The notes beneath the pieces are model-generated. The model was not told where the DNA came from and ran no database searches. It saw only the letters and a program-made list of their open reading frames with translations. Positions 45,229 through 53,936 of a DNA stretch of 64,000 bases are shown in pieces. A program made the translations under genes and the position numbers. Every line of letters starts with the position of its first letter. The first letter of the stretch is position 1. The stretch is from AP-15 sp963796155 (GTDB lineage Bacteria > Pseudomonadota > Alphaproteobacteria > ATCC43930 > CGMCC-115725), in the NCBI GenBank assembly GCA_963796155.1, contig CAWCKT010000007.1, positions 62,001-126,000 on the forward strand, written 5' to 3'.

Positions 45229-46292
45229 CGGGTGATCACCACCCCGTCATCGGGTGACCAGCTCGCCCAGACAGCCATGCCGCGGCCAATGCTACCGGCA
45301 TCGGTGCTCGGCAGCCGGGCCTTCAGCAGGCGCCCTTCTGCCGCTGCGAGGTGCACGATCGAAACCCCGCCGAGATAACCGATCGACGACACCGTTGCGG
45401 CGACCGAGAACCCGGCCGGCGGCTCGCACCACAGTTGCAGCTTTTCCGGCCGCAGCGCGAGCGTTGCCGCGGTGCCCTGCGGCAAGGCGGTGCCGGAAGG
45501 AAGCGGGACCGGCTGATCCAGCCCGGCCACGCTGAGAGCCAGACAATTAAACCCGGCAGTCAGCTCGCCCTCGAACAAGTTCACCTCGCCGACGAAATCG
45601 GCGACAAAGCGCGAGACCGGCCGCTCGTAGATCTCCGCCGGGGTGCCGATCTGGACGAGACGCCCCCGGCTCATCACGGCGATCCGCGTGGCCGTGCTCA
45701 GCGCCTCCTCCTGGTCGTGGGTGACGACGAGGAAGGTGATCCCGACGCGCTGCTGGATGCCGATCAGCTCGAGCCGGGTCTCGGCGCGCAGCTTGCGGTC
45801 GAGTGCCGCGAGCGGTTCGTCGAGCAGCAGCAGCTTGGGCATCTTGGCGAGCGCGCGCGCCAGGGCCACGCGCTGCCGCTGACCGCCCGACAACTCGTGC
45901 GGGCGACGCCCGCCATAATGCGACATCTGGACTAGTGCCAGCATCTCGCCCACGCGGGCGGCGATGCGCCGGCGGTCCATTCCTTCCTGGCGCAAGCCAA
46001 AGGCGATGTTGCCCGCCACGTCCATGTGCGGGAAGAGCGCATAGGACTGGAACATCATATTGACCGGCCGCACATAGGGCGGCAGTGCAGTTACGTCCGC
46101 GCCGTCGATTACGATACGGCCGCGGTCGGGGGTCTCGAACCCGGCGATCATCCGCAGCAGGGTCGTCTTGCCGCAGCCCGAAGGCCCCAGCAACGCGAAG
46201 AGCGCGCCGCGCTCGACGGTCAAAGAGACGTCGTCGACCGCTGCGACCGCGCCGAACCGCTTCGAGGCTCCGGCGATTTCGAGCAGCGCCAT
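45225..46292 (-). CDS. potG: Polyamine ABC importer ATPase PotG
   Basis: A 355-residue ABC ATPase with a C-terminal TOBE domain. Walker A GPSGCGKTT, Q-loop MMFQSYALFPHM, signature LSGGQRQRVALARAL, Walker B LLLLDEPLAALD and the H-loop VVTHDQEEA are intact. The last 90 residues (LALRPEKLQLW..., SSIGYLGGVSIVHL) are the regulatory TOBE part. The reading frame stays open far upstream, but ATG 46292 (MALLEIAGASKRFG) fits the family start and lies eight bases after the potF stop. Confidence 0.94.
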   Translation of the reverse strand: MALLEIAGASKRFGAVAAVDDVSLTVERGALFALLGPSGCGKTTLLRMIAGFETPDRGRIVIDGADVTALPPYVRPVNMMFQSYALFPHMDVAGNIAFGLRQEGMDRRRIAARVGEMLALVQMSHYGGRRPHELSGGQRQRVALARALAKMPKLLLLDEPLAALDRKLRAETRLELIGIQQRVGITFLVVTHDQEEALSTATRIAVMSRGRLVQIGTPAEIYERPVSRFVADFVGEVNLFEGELTAGFNCLALSVAGLDQPVPLPSGTALPQGTAATLALRPEKLQLWCEPPAGFSVAATVSSIGYLGGVSIVHLAAAEGRLLKARLPSTDAGSIGRGMAVWASWSPDDGVVITR

Positions 46293-46300
46293 CCGAGCGA

Positions 46301-47437
46301 TCACCGCCCCGATTTGAGCCGCGTCCAGGCGCGCGTGCGCGCCCGCTCGTAGTCCGGCGGCGCCGGGAGATCGACATAAAACCGCCGGCGCACATCGGCC
46401 GGCGGGTAGACCGCCGGGTCGTCGCGGATCTCGGGTTTGACGAGTGCGGTCGCCGGCAAATTCGGGTTCGGATAGGAGACCGCGTTGCTGATGTCGGCGA
46501 TCACCGCTGGACGCAGCAGGTAGTCGATAAAACGCAGCGCGTTTTCTGGATGGGGCGCATCGGCGGGTATCCCCAGCATGTCGACCGACATCATCGCCCC
46601 TTCCTTCGGGACGCGGAAGCCGATCGCCACCTCGTTCTGGGCCTCGCGCGCCCGGTTGCGCGCCTGCACCACGTCGCCCGAATAGCCGAGCACCGCGCAC
46701 AAATCGCCATTGGCGAGATCGTTGATGTATTGCGAGGAATGGAACTTGCGGACGTAGGGACGGATCTTTTCGAGGGCAGCGTAGGCCTTGTCGAGGTCGC
46801 CGAGATCGCGGCTCTTCGGATCGAGCCCGAGATAGGCGAGCATCGCCGGAAAGACCTCCTGCGGGGTGTCGAGGAGCGAGATGCCGCACGGGGCGAGCTT
46901 CGCGGCAACCGCCGGATCGAAGATCAGCGCCAGGCTCTCCACCGGCGCCGTCTCGCCTAGAGCCGAACGGACCTGCGTCTCGTTATAGCCGATCCCGGTG
47001 TCGCTCCACAGATAGGGCACACCATGCGCGTTGCCCGGATCGGCCGCGGCGACCAGTTCGAGGATGCGCGGATCGAGGTTTTTCCAATTCGGCAATCTGG
47101 CCTTGTCGAGCGCCCGGTAAACTCCGGCCGTGATCTGCCGCGCCATGAACGGGCTCGCCGAGGGGACTACGACATCGTAGCCCGACCGGCCGGCCAGCAG
47201 CTTCGCCTCCAGCACCTCGTTCGCGTCATAGACGTCATAAGTGACCTTGATGCCGGTCTCGGTCTCGAATTTCGGGATCGTGTCCGGGGCGATGTAATCC
47301 GACCAGTTATAGACATTGAGCTGCGGTTCCTCGGCGGCTGCAACGCCGGCGCCAAGTAGGGCGGCGAAGGCAAGGATCGAGGCATCCGACAGATGGCAGC
47401 GCCATATACCCGGCCATACAACAGCCGCGCCGGACAT
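46301..47437 (-). CDS. potF: Polyamine-binding protein PotF
   Basis: A 378-residue periplasmic binding protein, first gene of the operon. After a signal peptide (ILAFAALLGAGVAAAEE) it follows E. coli PotF closely in pattern: LNVYNWSDYIAPDTIPKFE, YDVYDANEVLEAKLLAG, FHSSQYINDLANGDLCAVLG and a C-terminus RTRAWTRLKSGR. The ligand residues in WSD and in GYSGD (Asp) are kept, but the Trp of E. coli GWAGD is Tyr here. The frame is open upstream to 48172 by chance; ATG 47437 gives the exported form. The promoter must lie in the 114 bases before the divergent flavin reductase gene. Confidence 0.93.
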   Translation of the reverse strand: MSGAAVVWPGIWRCHLSDASILAFAALLGAGVAAAEEPQLNVYNWSDYIAPDTIPKFETETGIKVTYDVYDANEVLEAKLLAGRSGYDVVVPSASPFMARQITAGVYRALDKARLPNWKNLDPRILELVAAADPGNAHGVPYLWSDTGIGYNETQVRSALGETAPVESLALIFDPAVAAKLAPCGISLLDTPQEVFPAMLAYLGLDPKSRDLGDLDKAYAALEKIRPYVRKFHSSQYINDLANGDLCAVLGYSGDVVQARNRAREAQNEVAIGFRVPKEGAMMSVDMLGIPADAPHPENALRFIDYLLRPAVIADISNAVSYPNPNLPATALVKPEIRDDPAVYPPADVRRRFYVDLPAPPDYERARTRAWTRLKSGR

Positions 47438-47551
47438 TGTCAACGGCCGACTTCCACTCGCGCGCCCACCCGTTCGGTCTTGAAAAAATCCTCGGTGAGG
47501 CCGCAGGACTGTTATCGTGAAACGGACCAAACCGCGAGAGAGATCGACGGC

Positions 47552-48244
47552 ATGCCCGGCTCCCACGACGTCCCGCCCGCTACCCTCGATTGTGCGCTCG
47601 AAGTCGGTCCGACCGACTGGCAGGGCCCGGCGTTTTATCAGCTGCTGACGGCCCTGGTGGTGCCGCGGCCGATCGGCTGGATCTCGACCATGTCGTGCAG
47701 CGGCGTCAGGAACCTGGCTCCCTATTCTTACTTTAATCTGATGGGGAGTGATCCGGCCTACGTCGCGTTCGGCTCGACCGGCGTCAAGGACAGCCTGACG
47801 AACCTCCGTGAGGTGCCCGAGTTCGTCGCCAACATCGTCACGATGCACGTGCTGGAACGGATGAACTTCACTTCCGGCGACTTTCCGCGCGACGAGGACG
47901 AGTTCGGTTGGGCCGGGCTGACACCGGTGCCGGCGGCGAAGGTGCGGCCGTTCCGCGTTGGTGAAGCCAAGGCGCACCTCGAATGCGAGGTTGCGCAGAT
48001 CGTGACCGACCGCAACACCAACATCGTGCTGGGCCGCATCGTGCACGCTCATGTCGATCCGTCGGTCTGGCGGAACGGGCGCATCGATCCCCAGCTGCTC
48101 GACCCGGTGTGTCGTTTGTCGGGCTCGGGTTATGCCGCGCTCGGCTCGCTGGTCAACGTCCAGCGCCCGCAATGGAAGAACATCGAGGGCACCCGCGGGC
48201 AGGAGGCGATGCCGCGCGCCGAGCGCCGCGGGACGGCGACGTGA
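47552..48244 (+). CDS. Flavin reductase-like (FMN-binding split-barrel) protein
   Basis: A 230-residue protein with a flavin-reductase-like FMN-binding domain: FYQLLTALVVPRPIGWISTMSCSGVRNLAPYSYFN is the characteristic start, followed by FVANIVTMHVLERMN and the ECEVAQIVTDRNTNIVLGRIVHAHV strand pair. The group includes many proteins annotated as 'flavin reductase family' that may supply FMNH2 or bind flavin. ATG 47552 was chosen as the first codon in the region of homology. The next gene starts on its stop codon (GTGA), so they are coupled. Confidence 0.9.
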   Translation: MPGSHDVPPATLDCALEVGPTDWQGPAFYQLLTALVVPRPIGWISTMSCSGVRNLAPYSYFNLMGSDPAYVAFGSTGVKDSLTNLREVPEFVANIVTMHVLERMNFTSGDFPRDEDEFGWAGLTPVPAAKVRPFRVGEAKAHLECEVAQIVTDRNTNIVLGRIVHAHVDPSVWRNGRIDPQLLDPVCRLSGSGYAALGSLVNVQRPQWKNIEGTRGQEAMPRAERRGTAT

Positions 48245-48838
48245 CGGTCTTTCACCTGCTGCGACATGGAGAGCCGGCGATCTTCGGCCGGCTCAACGGG
48301 CGCCTGCCCGGGGTCGGACTGTCCGAGAAAGGCCGCGCCGAAGCCGCCATGCAGGCGGGACGGCTCGCCGGCGAAAAGATCGAGGCAATCTATTCGAGCC
48401 CGCTGCAGCGCACACGCGAGACCGCCGAGATCCTCGCAGAGCGGCTCGGTCTGCCGATCGGGTACCGCGAGGACGTGATCGAAATCGACTACGGCGAGTG
48501 GACCGGGCTGACCTTCGACCAGATCCGCCAGGACGAGCGCTGGCAGATGTGGAGCCGCTCCCGCAGCATCGCCGCGGTGCCCGGCGGCGAAAGCTGGCGC
48601 CAGGTGCAGGAGCGCGTCGTCGGAGCGCTGTTCGATCTGCATCGGGCCCATCCCGGCGGGAGCCGTGGTCACCGTCAGCCATGGCGACGTGATCCGGGCC
48701 GCGCTGCTGTTTGCACTCGGCATGCCGCTCGATTTCTACTCGCGGATCGAGATCGCCTTCGCTTCGCTCAGCACGATCCGGCTCGACGGCTCTGGGATTC
48801 GGGTGGTCACCCTCAACGAGTGGCCGCGGCTGCCCTGA
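48241..48838 (+). CDS. Histidine phosphatase family protein, with one apparent frameshift
   Basis: A phosphoglycerate-mutase-like phosphatase (SixA/CobC type) of about 198 residues. The phospho-acceptor motif is LLRHGEPA at the start, IYSSPLQRTRETAEILA follows, then EIDYGEWTGLTF. After HPGG at about 48656 the second His motif (AVVTVSHGDVIRAAL) and the rest (PLDFYSRIEIAFASLSTIRL) continue in another frame. One G too many in CGGCGGGAGCC would explain it. The start GTG overlaps the flavin reductase stop. Substrate unknown. Confidence 0.85.
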
Positions 48839-50076
48839 GGCTGGCGAGGGCCGCGTCGGCGGCGGCGACGCCGCTTAGCCAGGCGCCGTGGGCGGTCGAG
48901 AAGAAGTTCGGCGAGCAGGCTTCGCCGGCAAAGAACAGGCGGTCGTCGACCGGGGCGGCGAGCACTGCGCGGTCGTCGGCATGGCCGGGGAGGGCGTAGG
49001 AGTAGGAACCGCGCGCCCAAGGGTCGTGCTGCCAGGCGGTCGAGGCGAGCGGCGCCAGCTGCTTGCGGATGTCGTTGCCAAAGAGCCGGGCGAGCTCGCC
49101 GGCGGCGAAGGCAAACATCGCCCCCTCCCCTTCCCGCTCGAGCTCCGCCGCGAAGCGCCCGCCGAAGAAACAATAGATCGCAGGGCGGTCGAGCGGTCGC
49201 ACCTGATAGGTCATCGTTTCCCGCGAGCGTGGTCGAGCCGACGAGGTAAGTATCGTGCTCGATCCCGGGAAGCAGGCCGTCCAGGGAAATGAAGAGCTTG
49301 TCGTCGACCCCGAGCGGCAGGCCTGCCGCCGCCACGAGCTTGTCGGGGAGCGGCGGGTCGAAGCGGATGATCTCGCCGGCGATGATCGAGGTCGGCACGG
49401 TAACGATGACGCGCCGCGCGGTGACGGTGCCGCGCGCCGTTTCGAGCCGGATCGCCCCGCCGCGATGGTCGACCCGAGCCACCGCGGCTTGCCGCGCCAC
49501 CGGCAGCCCTTCGGTGAGCGCTTCGAAGAGCCGGCCATAGCCCTCGCGCAGCCGCCAGTTGGTCCCGCTGTCCTCGTAGCGGACATTGTCCTTGATCGAG
49601 ACCCGGTCGAGCTCGGCGCCGTTCCCCCAGGTGCTCGTCGCGTCGAGCAGCTGGTTCCACCGTCCGCCCGGCGCGACCAGGCTCGCGAGCGGGCGGTCCG
49701 CCGGTTCCACGGCGGCCTTTCGGCGCGCCCGGTATTGCGCCTCGCGGGTGGCGATCCAATCCGCCTCGGCCTCTAGGGTCTCGCCGCTGCAGCGCAAACG
49801 CGTCGTCCATGCCGGCGGCCGCTGATGGACCGAAAAGCCAAGATTTTGGGCGATCGGCGAGAGCGGATTGCGATCGGCCGAATGCAGCCATTCGGCCCCG
49901 CGATCGAGCGGGAATCCGGCCGGCTCTATCGTGTGAACGCGCCCGCCGACCCGGTCGCGTGCCTCGAGCACAAGCACCGAGACCCGGCCCGCGTCGCGCA
50001 GGCGCCGCGCCGCGCCGATCCCGGCAGCGCCGGCGCCGATCACCGCGACATCGACTTCGGATGGCAGACCCGTCAT
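48813..50076 (-). CDS. Flavin-containing amine oxidase, with one apparent frameshift
   Basis: An FAD-dependent amine oxidase of about 420 residues. The dinucleotide motif is VAVIGAGAAGIGAARRL, followed by LVLEARDRVGGRVHT, FPLDRGAEWLH and VIVTVPTSIIAGEIIRFDPPLP. After STTLAG near 49215-49235 the frame changes and the end of the enzyme (FFGGRFAAEL, WARGSYSYALPGH, LFFAGEACSPNFFSTAHGAWLSGVAAA) follows. One indel there would join the parts. The 3' end overlaps that of the histidine phosphatase by 26 bases. Polyamines would be plausible substrates given the nearby pot operon, but this is inference. Confidence 0.85.
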
Positions 50077-50142
50077 CGGCGCCCTCGCCGCTCCTCGAAA
50101 CTCGGGCTAGCATAACCCATCCGCCGATCGCCGAGCTCCGCC

Positions 50143-50865
50143 ATGCGTCTCACCGATTTCAAGGTCCTCACCTTTGATTGCTACGGCACTCTGATCGACT
50201 GGGAAACCGGCATCGCCAACGCGTTACGGCCGTTGGTGACAAAGGGCCGCGTCGAGCGCTCGCGCGAGGAGATCCTGGCAAGCTTTGCCCGGCATGAGAC
50301 CGCGCAGGAGGCCGAAACCCCGGCCATGATCTATTCGGAGCTCCTCGCCCGGGTGCACCGCCGGCTCGCCGAGGAATGGGGCATCGCGGCGGGAGAGGCG
50401 GATCATCGCGCCTTTGGCGGCTCCGTCGGCGATTGGCCGGCCTTTGCCAATTCGGCGGCGTCGCTCGCCTATCTGCAACAGTTCTACAAACTCGTCATCC
50501 TGTCGAATGTCGACCGCAAGAGCTTCTCGGCGAGCAGCAAACGGCTGGGTGTCGACTTCGACGCGGTCTTCACCGCCGAGGAGGTCGGCTCGTACAAGCC
50601 CGACCTCGGAAACTTCCGCTACATGATCGACGCGCTGGAGCATTCGGGTCATCCCGCGCGCGACATCCTGCACACGGCGCAGAGCCTTTTTCATGATCAC
50701 GCGCCAGCCAACGCCGTCGGTCTGCGGTCAGCCTGGATCGATCGGCGCGCGGGCGCTGCCGGCTCGGGCGCGACACCACCGCCGCCCGAGGGGGTGCGCT
50801 GGGACTTCCGCTTTGCCGGCATGGCCGAGATGGTCGAGGCGCACCGCGACGAGCTGCGCGGGTGA
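50143..50865 (+). CDS. HAD-superfamily hydrolase, haloacid dehalogenase type II-like
   Basis: A 240-residue HAD hydrolase. Motif I is LTFDCYGTLIDWETG with nucleophile Asp10. Motif II is VILSNVD, and motif III/IV is SYKPDLGNFRYMI followed by HTAQSLFHDHAPANAVGLRSAWIDR. This layout matches the L-2-haloacid dehalogenase-like group, many of which act on phosphate esters instead. The gene starts 66 bases after the start of the reverse-strand amine oxidase and abuts the DUF1194 gene stop to stop. Confidence 0.9.
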   Translation: MRLTDFKVLTFDCYGTLIDWETGIANALRPLVTKGRVERSREEILASFARHETAQEAETPAMIYSELLARVHRRLAEEWGIAAGEADHRAFGGSVGDWPAFANSAASLAYLQQFYKLVILSNVDRKSFSASSKRLGVDFDAVFTAEEVGSYKPDLGNFRYMIDALEHSGHPARDILHTAQSLFHDHAPANAVGLRSAWIDRRAGAAGSGATPPPPEGVRWDFRFAGMAEMVEAHRDELRG

Positions 50866-51603
50866 TCAACGCAGCGCCGCGGCGCGGTCTTCCGGCGCGC
50901 GGGCGGCGATCTCGCTGACGAGCTTGTTGGTCATCGCATCGGCGAAGGATTGGAAATTCTCGACGACCCGCAGAAAGGCGCCCGGGCCGCCGATCACATT
51001 CTGCCGGTACCATTCGGGCAGGCCGCCCGGCGGCTGGGTGTGGAAGGAGTAGCCGGGGTTCGGCTTGTCGTTGATGATCGCGAGCCCGTTGATCGTCACA
51101 CCCTCCGCCAGCGCCTGATCGCGCGCCTCGGTGACCGGCCGCCCGGAATTGTTGGTGCCGTCGCCGGAGATGTCGATGATGCGCCGGTTGCTGAATGGTT
51201 TGGCGGCGGCGAAGCGCTGCATCGCGAAGTCGATGGCGCCGCTGATCGAGGTCCGTCCCGTAAAGGAGCGGGGTGCGGCAAGGATCGCCGCCGCGAGACC
51301 GCCCGCATCCTCGTCGTCATGAATCACCGTCCAGTCGGCGACGACCATCTGCTCGCCTGCCCCGGACCATTCGACAAAGCACACCGCGATCATGCCGGCG
51401 GTGCCGCCGCGGATTGCCGCCAGGACCCGCGGATCGGTCAACGCCGCGGTGTAGCCCTTGCGCTGCAGCTCGAACTCGCCCTCGTCGATGCTGCGCGACA
51501 CGTCGGCGGCGAGGACGAGCAAGAGATCGGTGTTCTGAGCCCGTGCGCCTGCGCCGAAGGCCAGCAGAGTTAGCAACAACGCGGCGGTCAAAGCAGATCT
51601 CAT
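50866..51603 (-). CDS. DUF1194 (von Willebrand A-like) exported protein
   Basis: A 245-residue exported protein of the DUF1194 family. The signal peptide is MRSALTAALLLTLLAFGAGARAQ. The domain is von Willebrand A-like: DVSRSI (34-39) offers a DxSxS MIDAS motif, and RRIIDISGDGTNNSGRPV supplies a further metal-site strand. The family's function is unknown; vWA folds usually bind proteins through a metal. Start ATG 51603 is supported by the signal peptide. About 100 bases separate it from the divergent yjbQ gene. Confidence 0.88.
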   Translation of the reverse strand: MRSALTAALLLTLLAFGAGARAQNTDLLLVLAADVSRSIDEGEFELQRKGYTAALTDPRVLAAIRGGTAGMIAVCFVEWSGAGEQMVVADWTVIHDDEDAGGLAAAILAAPRSFTGRTSISGAIDFAMQRFAAAKPFSNRRIIDISGDGTNNSGRPVTEARDQALAEGVTINGLAIINDKPNPGYSFHTQPPGGLPEWYRQNVIGGPGAFLRVVENFQSFADAMTNKLVSEIAARAPEDRAAALR

Positions 51604-51701
51604 CGGGCTTCCCCCTGATGCAGGCCGCGAGGATAGGACCGGAGAGCTCCCCTGCGGAAGGGCGTCGCGGCACCCATATCTCCGCCCAGGGAGTGACCAC
51701 G

Positions 51702-52136
51702 ATGCGCATCGCCCAGACCCGCCTCTCGATCGAGACCGCAGCGCGCGAGATCAGGGAGATCACCGCCGAGGTCGCGCGCTGGGTCGAGGGCCAGCCCATC
51801 TCCTTCGGCCTCCTCAGCGTCTACATCCAGCACACCTCGGCCTCGCTGCTGATCCAGGAGAACGCCTCGCCGGACGTAATGCGCGATCTCGAGACGTTCC
51901 TGCGCCGGCTCGTGCCCGAGGACGTCGCCCTCTACCGCCACAACGACGAGGGTCCCGACGACATGCCGGCGCACATCAAGAGTGCCTTGACCCAGACACA
52001 GCTGACCATCCCGGTGACCGACGGGCGGATCCAGCTCGGCGTCTGGCAAGGCATCTTCCTCTTCGAGCATCGCGCCTCGCCGCACAGCCGCTCGCTCGTC
52101 CTGACCCTCGTCGGCGAGGACAAAGGCTCCGGCTGA
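51702..52136 (+). CDS. yjbQ: YjbQ/UPF0047 family protein
   Basis: A 144-residue YjbQ (UPF0047) protein, a small trimeric beta-sandwich fold; E. coli YjbQ has weak thiamine-phosphate synthase activity. Family motifs are HTSASLLIQENASPDV (44-59), HNDEGPDDMPAHIKSAL (80-96) and GRIQLGVWQGIFLFEHR (108-124) with conserved His and Glu. The frame is open upstream, but ATG 51702 at MRIAQTRLSIETA fits the family and follows GGGAGTGACCACG. No partners evident. Confidence 0.92.
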   Translation: MRIAQTRLSIETAAREIREITAEVARWVEGQPISFGLLSVYIQHTSASLLIQENASPDVMRDLETFLRRLVPEDVALYRHNDEGPDDMPAHIKSALTQTQLTIPVTDGRIQLGVWQGIFLFEHRASPHSRSLVLTLVGEDKGSG

Positions 52137-52151
52137 CAACCCATCCACCCG

Positions 52152-52191
52152 TTCCCTGAGCTCAGGGAAAATTTCCCTGAGCTCAGGGAAA
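52152..52191. repeat. Tandem perfect palindromes TTCCCTGAGCTCAGGGAA
   Basis: Two perfect palindromes centred 21 bases apart (52152-52169 and 52172-52191), followed by AAACCCGG. They stand just after yjbQ. Either could act as a terminator-like hairpin, a regulator site or a dispersed repeat; a related TTCCCTGC hairpin is at 2451-2469. From here to about 52539 (400 bases) I see no gene; TATAAT at 52356-52361 is the only promoter-like hexamer. Confidence 0.75.
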
Positions 52192-52539
52192 AAACCCGGT
52201 TTGGCCCCAAAAATAGCCCCTCCAGCGCCCAAAACGCAATGGATAACAAAGGCTTGAGACGGCCTGACCGAGCTCGCCGGCAGCGGATTGGCAGGGAATT
52301 TGGCTGCGCGCCTGATTTGCGTAAGTGGCATGACAAATTCATTTGGTTAATTGATATAATAGCACAGAGCCAGTTATATAGGCGTCGGCCCGCCCTCCGC
52401 AAGGGGGTCCTGAACGAGCCGATCATGGTCACCGCGCGCCGGATGATCCGCGGTTGATCTGCTGACGGCATCGGCGCAAGCTGAATCCCGCGCCGAGGAG
52501 GACATAGTGAAAGGGGAGCGGGTCGAGCGCAGGCTGATT

Positions 52540-53175
52540 TGGACCGCGGGCCGGAGCCTGCCCCTGGCAGGGAACAGCGGGCCCGCAGGCGGCCGGGACG
52601 GCCGCGGTCCAGCCGGCCCCGGCGCTGCCGCTCCCCGACAAGCCGTCGATCGCGGTGCTGCCCTTTGCCAATATGAGCGGCGACCCCGAGCAGGAATATT
52701 GCCGTGTCGTCGTCTTATTTCGGCGAAGACATCGTGCCATGACGGCGCTCGTTGATCGTGCACTCGCGTTGAATCCGGGTTTCCTACGCGCTTGGCGGAT
52801 CAGCGGCACGCTCAGGGTCTGGGCGGGTCGGCGATCGGGCACCTCGAAACCTCGCGGCGCCTCAATCCCCGAGCGCGCGTTGGAGGTCTGTCTGAGAACA
52901 TCGGCATCGCGCATTTCTTTAGTCGGCGTTTCGATCAGGCATTGCCAATGCTGCTCCTAGCGGTACACGACGACCCTAGCCCGGCGGGGCGATATCGCTT
53001 CCTCGCCGCCTGCTACGCGCATATGGGTCGGCTCGACGAGGCGCGAGAGACGGTCGACCGGCTCCGGGTTATGACTGCTGCGGTAATGCCGCCGGTTGAC
53101 AGTTTCCTGAGGAATGCTGAGCATCGCGAGCGGTTCCTGTCCGGCCTGCGCCTGGCGATGGGCGAGGCAGCATGA
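52540..53175 (+). pseudogene. Cyclase-TPR copy 0: internally deleted remnant
   Basis: The first 160 bases are near-identical to the linker of copy C (56279-56440): LPLPDKPSIAVLPFANMSGDPEQEY. After about 52700 the sequence jumps to a TPR region (DRALALNPGFLRAWRISGTLRVWAG) and, after one more frame change, to the C-terminus (IAHFFSRRFDQALPMLLLA, then LAACYAHMGRLDEARETVDRL) ending FLSGLRLAMGEAA. The cyclase domain and most of the linker domain are gone. Its TGA overlaps the mntA ATG as ATGA, the same junction seen between copies C and D. Confidence 0.75.
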
Positions 53176-53486
53176 GGAACAAGCCGGATCGTCTCTTTAC
53201 CGACCGCGCCGCCCTCGCGTCTCTGTGCCGCCGGCGCCATATCCGCCGCCTGTCGCTCTTCGGCTCGGTGCTGCGGGGGGATGCGGGGCCAGACAGCGAT
53301 GTCGACCTGCTGGTCGAATTCTCGCGCGAAGCGCGACCGAGTTTTTTGGACCTGGCGGAGATCGAGCAAGAATTAGCAGGGTTGCTTTCGGGGCGGCGGG
53401 TGGATCTGCGAACCGCCGATGATCTGAGCCGCTATTTCCGCGAAGAGGTGCTCAGCGAGGCGGAGGTCCAGTATGAATCCGCGTGA
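53172..53486 (+). CDS. mntA: MntA-type nucleotidyltransferase antitoxin
   Basis: A 104-residue minimal nucleotidyltransferase (MNT). The active-site pattern is GSVLRGDAGPDSDVDLLVEF, with Gly31-Ser32 and Asp43/Asp45 as metal ligands. MntA AMPylates a tyrosine next to the HepT active site and so neutralises the toxin. The hepT gene follows with a 14-base overlap, the normal order. The ATG sits on the stop of the upstream cyclase remnant. All residues needed for transfer are present. Confidence 0.92.
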   Translation: MRNKPDRLFTDRAALASLCRRRHIRRLSLFGSVLRGDAGPDSDVDLLVEFSREARPSFLDLAEIEQELAGLLSGRRVDLRTADDLSRYFREEVLSEAEVQYESA

Positions 53487-53820
53487 CCGGGTCCGACTGC
53501 AGCACCTCGCCGATGCGCTGAATTCGGCGATCCGCTTTGTTCAGGGGCGCGAACGCGGCGATCTCGACCGGGATGAGATGCTGCTCTTCGCGCTGGTGCG
53601 CGCCGTGGAGATAGCAGGAGAGGCGGCGAGCCAGATCACCGACGAAACCCGTGCGCAACTGCCTGATCTGCCGTGGAATTCAATGGTCGGTATGCGAAAC
53701 CGGCTGGTGCATGCCTATTTCGACATCAATCGCGACATCCTGTGGACCACCGTTACCGAAGCGGCTCCTCCGTTGGCGGAGCGGCTGAAAGATATCCTCT
53801 CGGCGGGCGGGGCGACATGA
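53473..53820 (+). CDS. hepT: HepT-type HEPN ribonuclease toxin
   Basis: A 115-residue HEPN-domain (DUF86) protein. The catalytic motif R-x4-H-x-Y is intact: RNRLVHAY with Arg75, His80 and Tyr82; Tyr82 is the residue AMPylated in characterised systems. The rest is a four-helix bundle (LLFALVRAVEIAGEAASQI). It forms a toxin-antitoxin pair with the overlapping mntA. Its TGA overlaps the ATG of a truncated cyclase (copy A). Confidence 0.92.
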   Translation: MNPRDRVRLQHLADALNSAIRFVQGRERGDLDRDEMLLFALVRAVEIAGEAASQITDETRAQLPDLPWNSMVGMRNRLVHAYFDINRDILWTTVTEAAPPLAERLKDILSAGGAT

Positions 53821-53915
53821 GCCAGACCCGCCGCCTCGCCGCGATCCTCGGCACCGATGTGGCGGGGTATTCGCGGCTGATGCGAGCCGACGAGGAGGGC
53901 ACGCTCGAACGCTGC
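53817..53915 (+). pseudogene. Cyclase copy A: N-terminal fragment
   Basis: Starts on the hepT stop (ATGA) and reads MSQTRRLAAILGTDVAGYSR, LMRADEEGTLER, like the first 32 codons of copy C. Similarity ends at about 53912, and a stop follows at 53943. The vapBC module begins directly after. The fragment contains only the first metal-binding Asp, so it cannot be an active cyclase. Confidence 0.75.
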
Positions 53916-53936
53916 CGGCTTGATTGTCCGTGGCCA

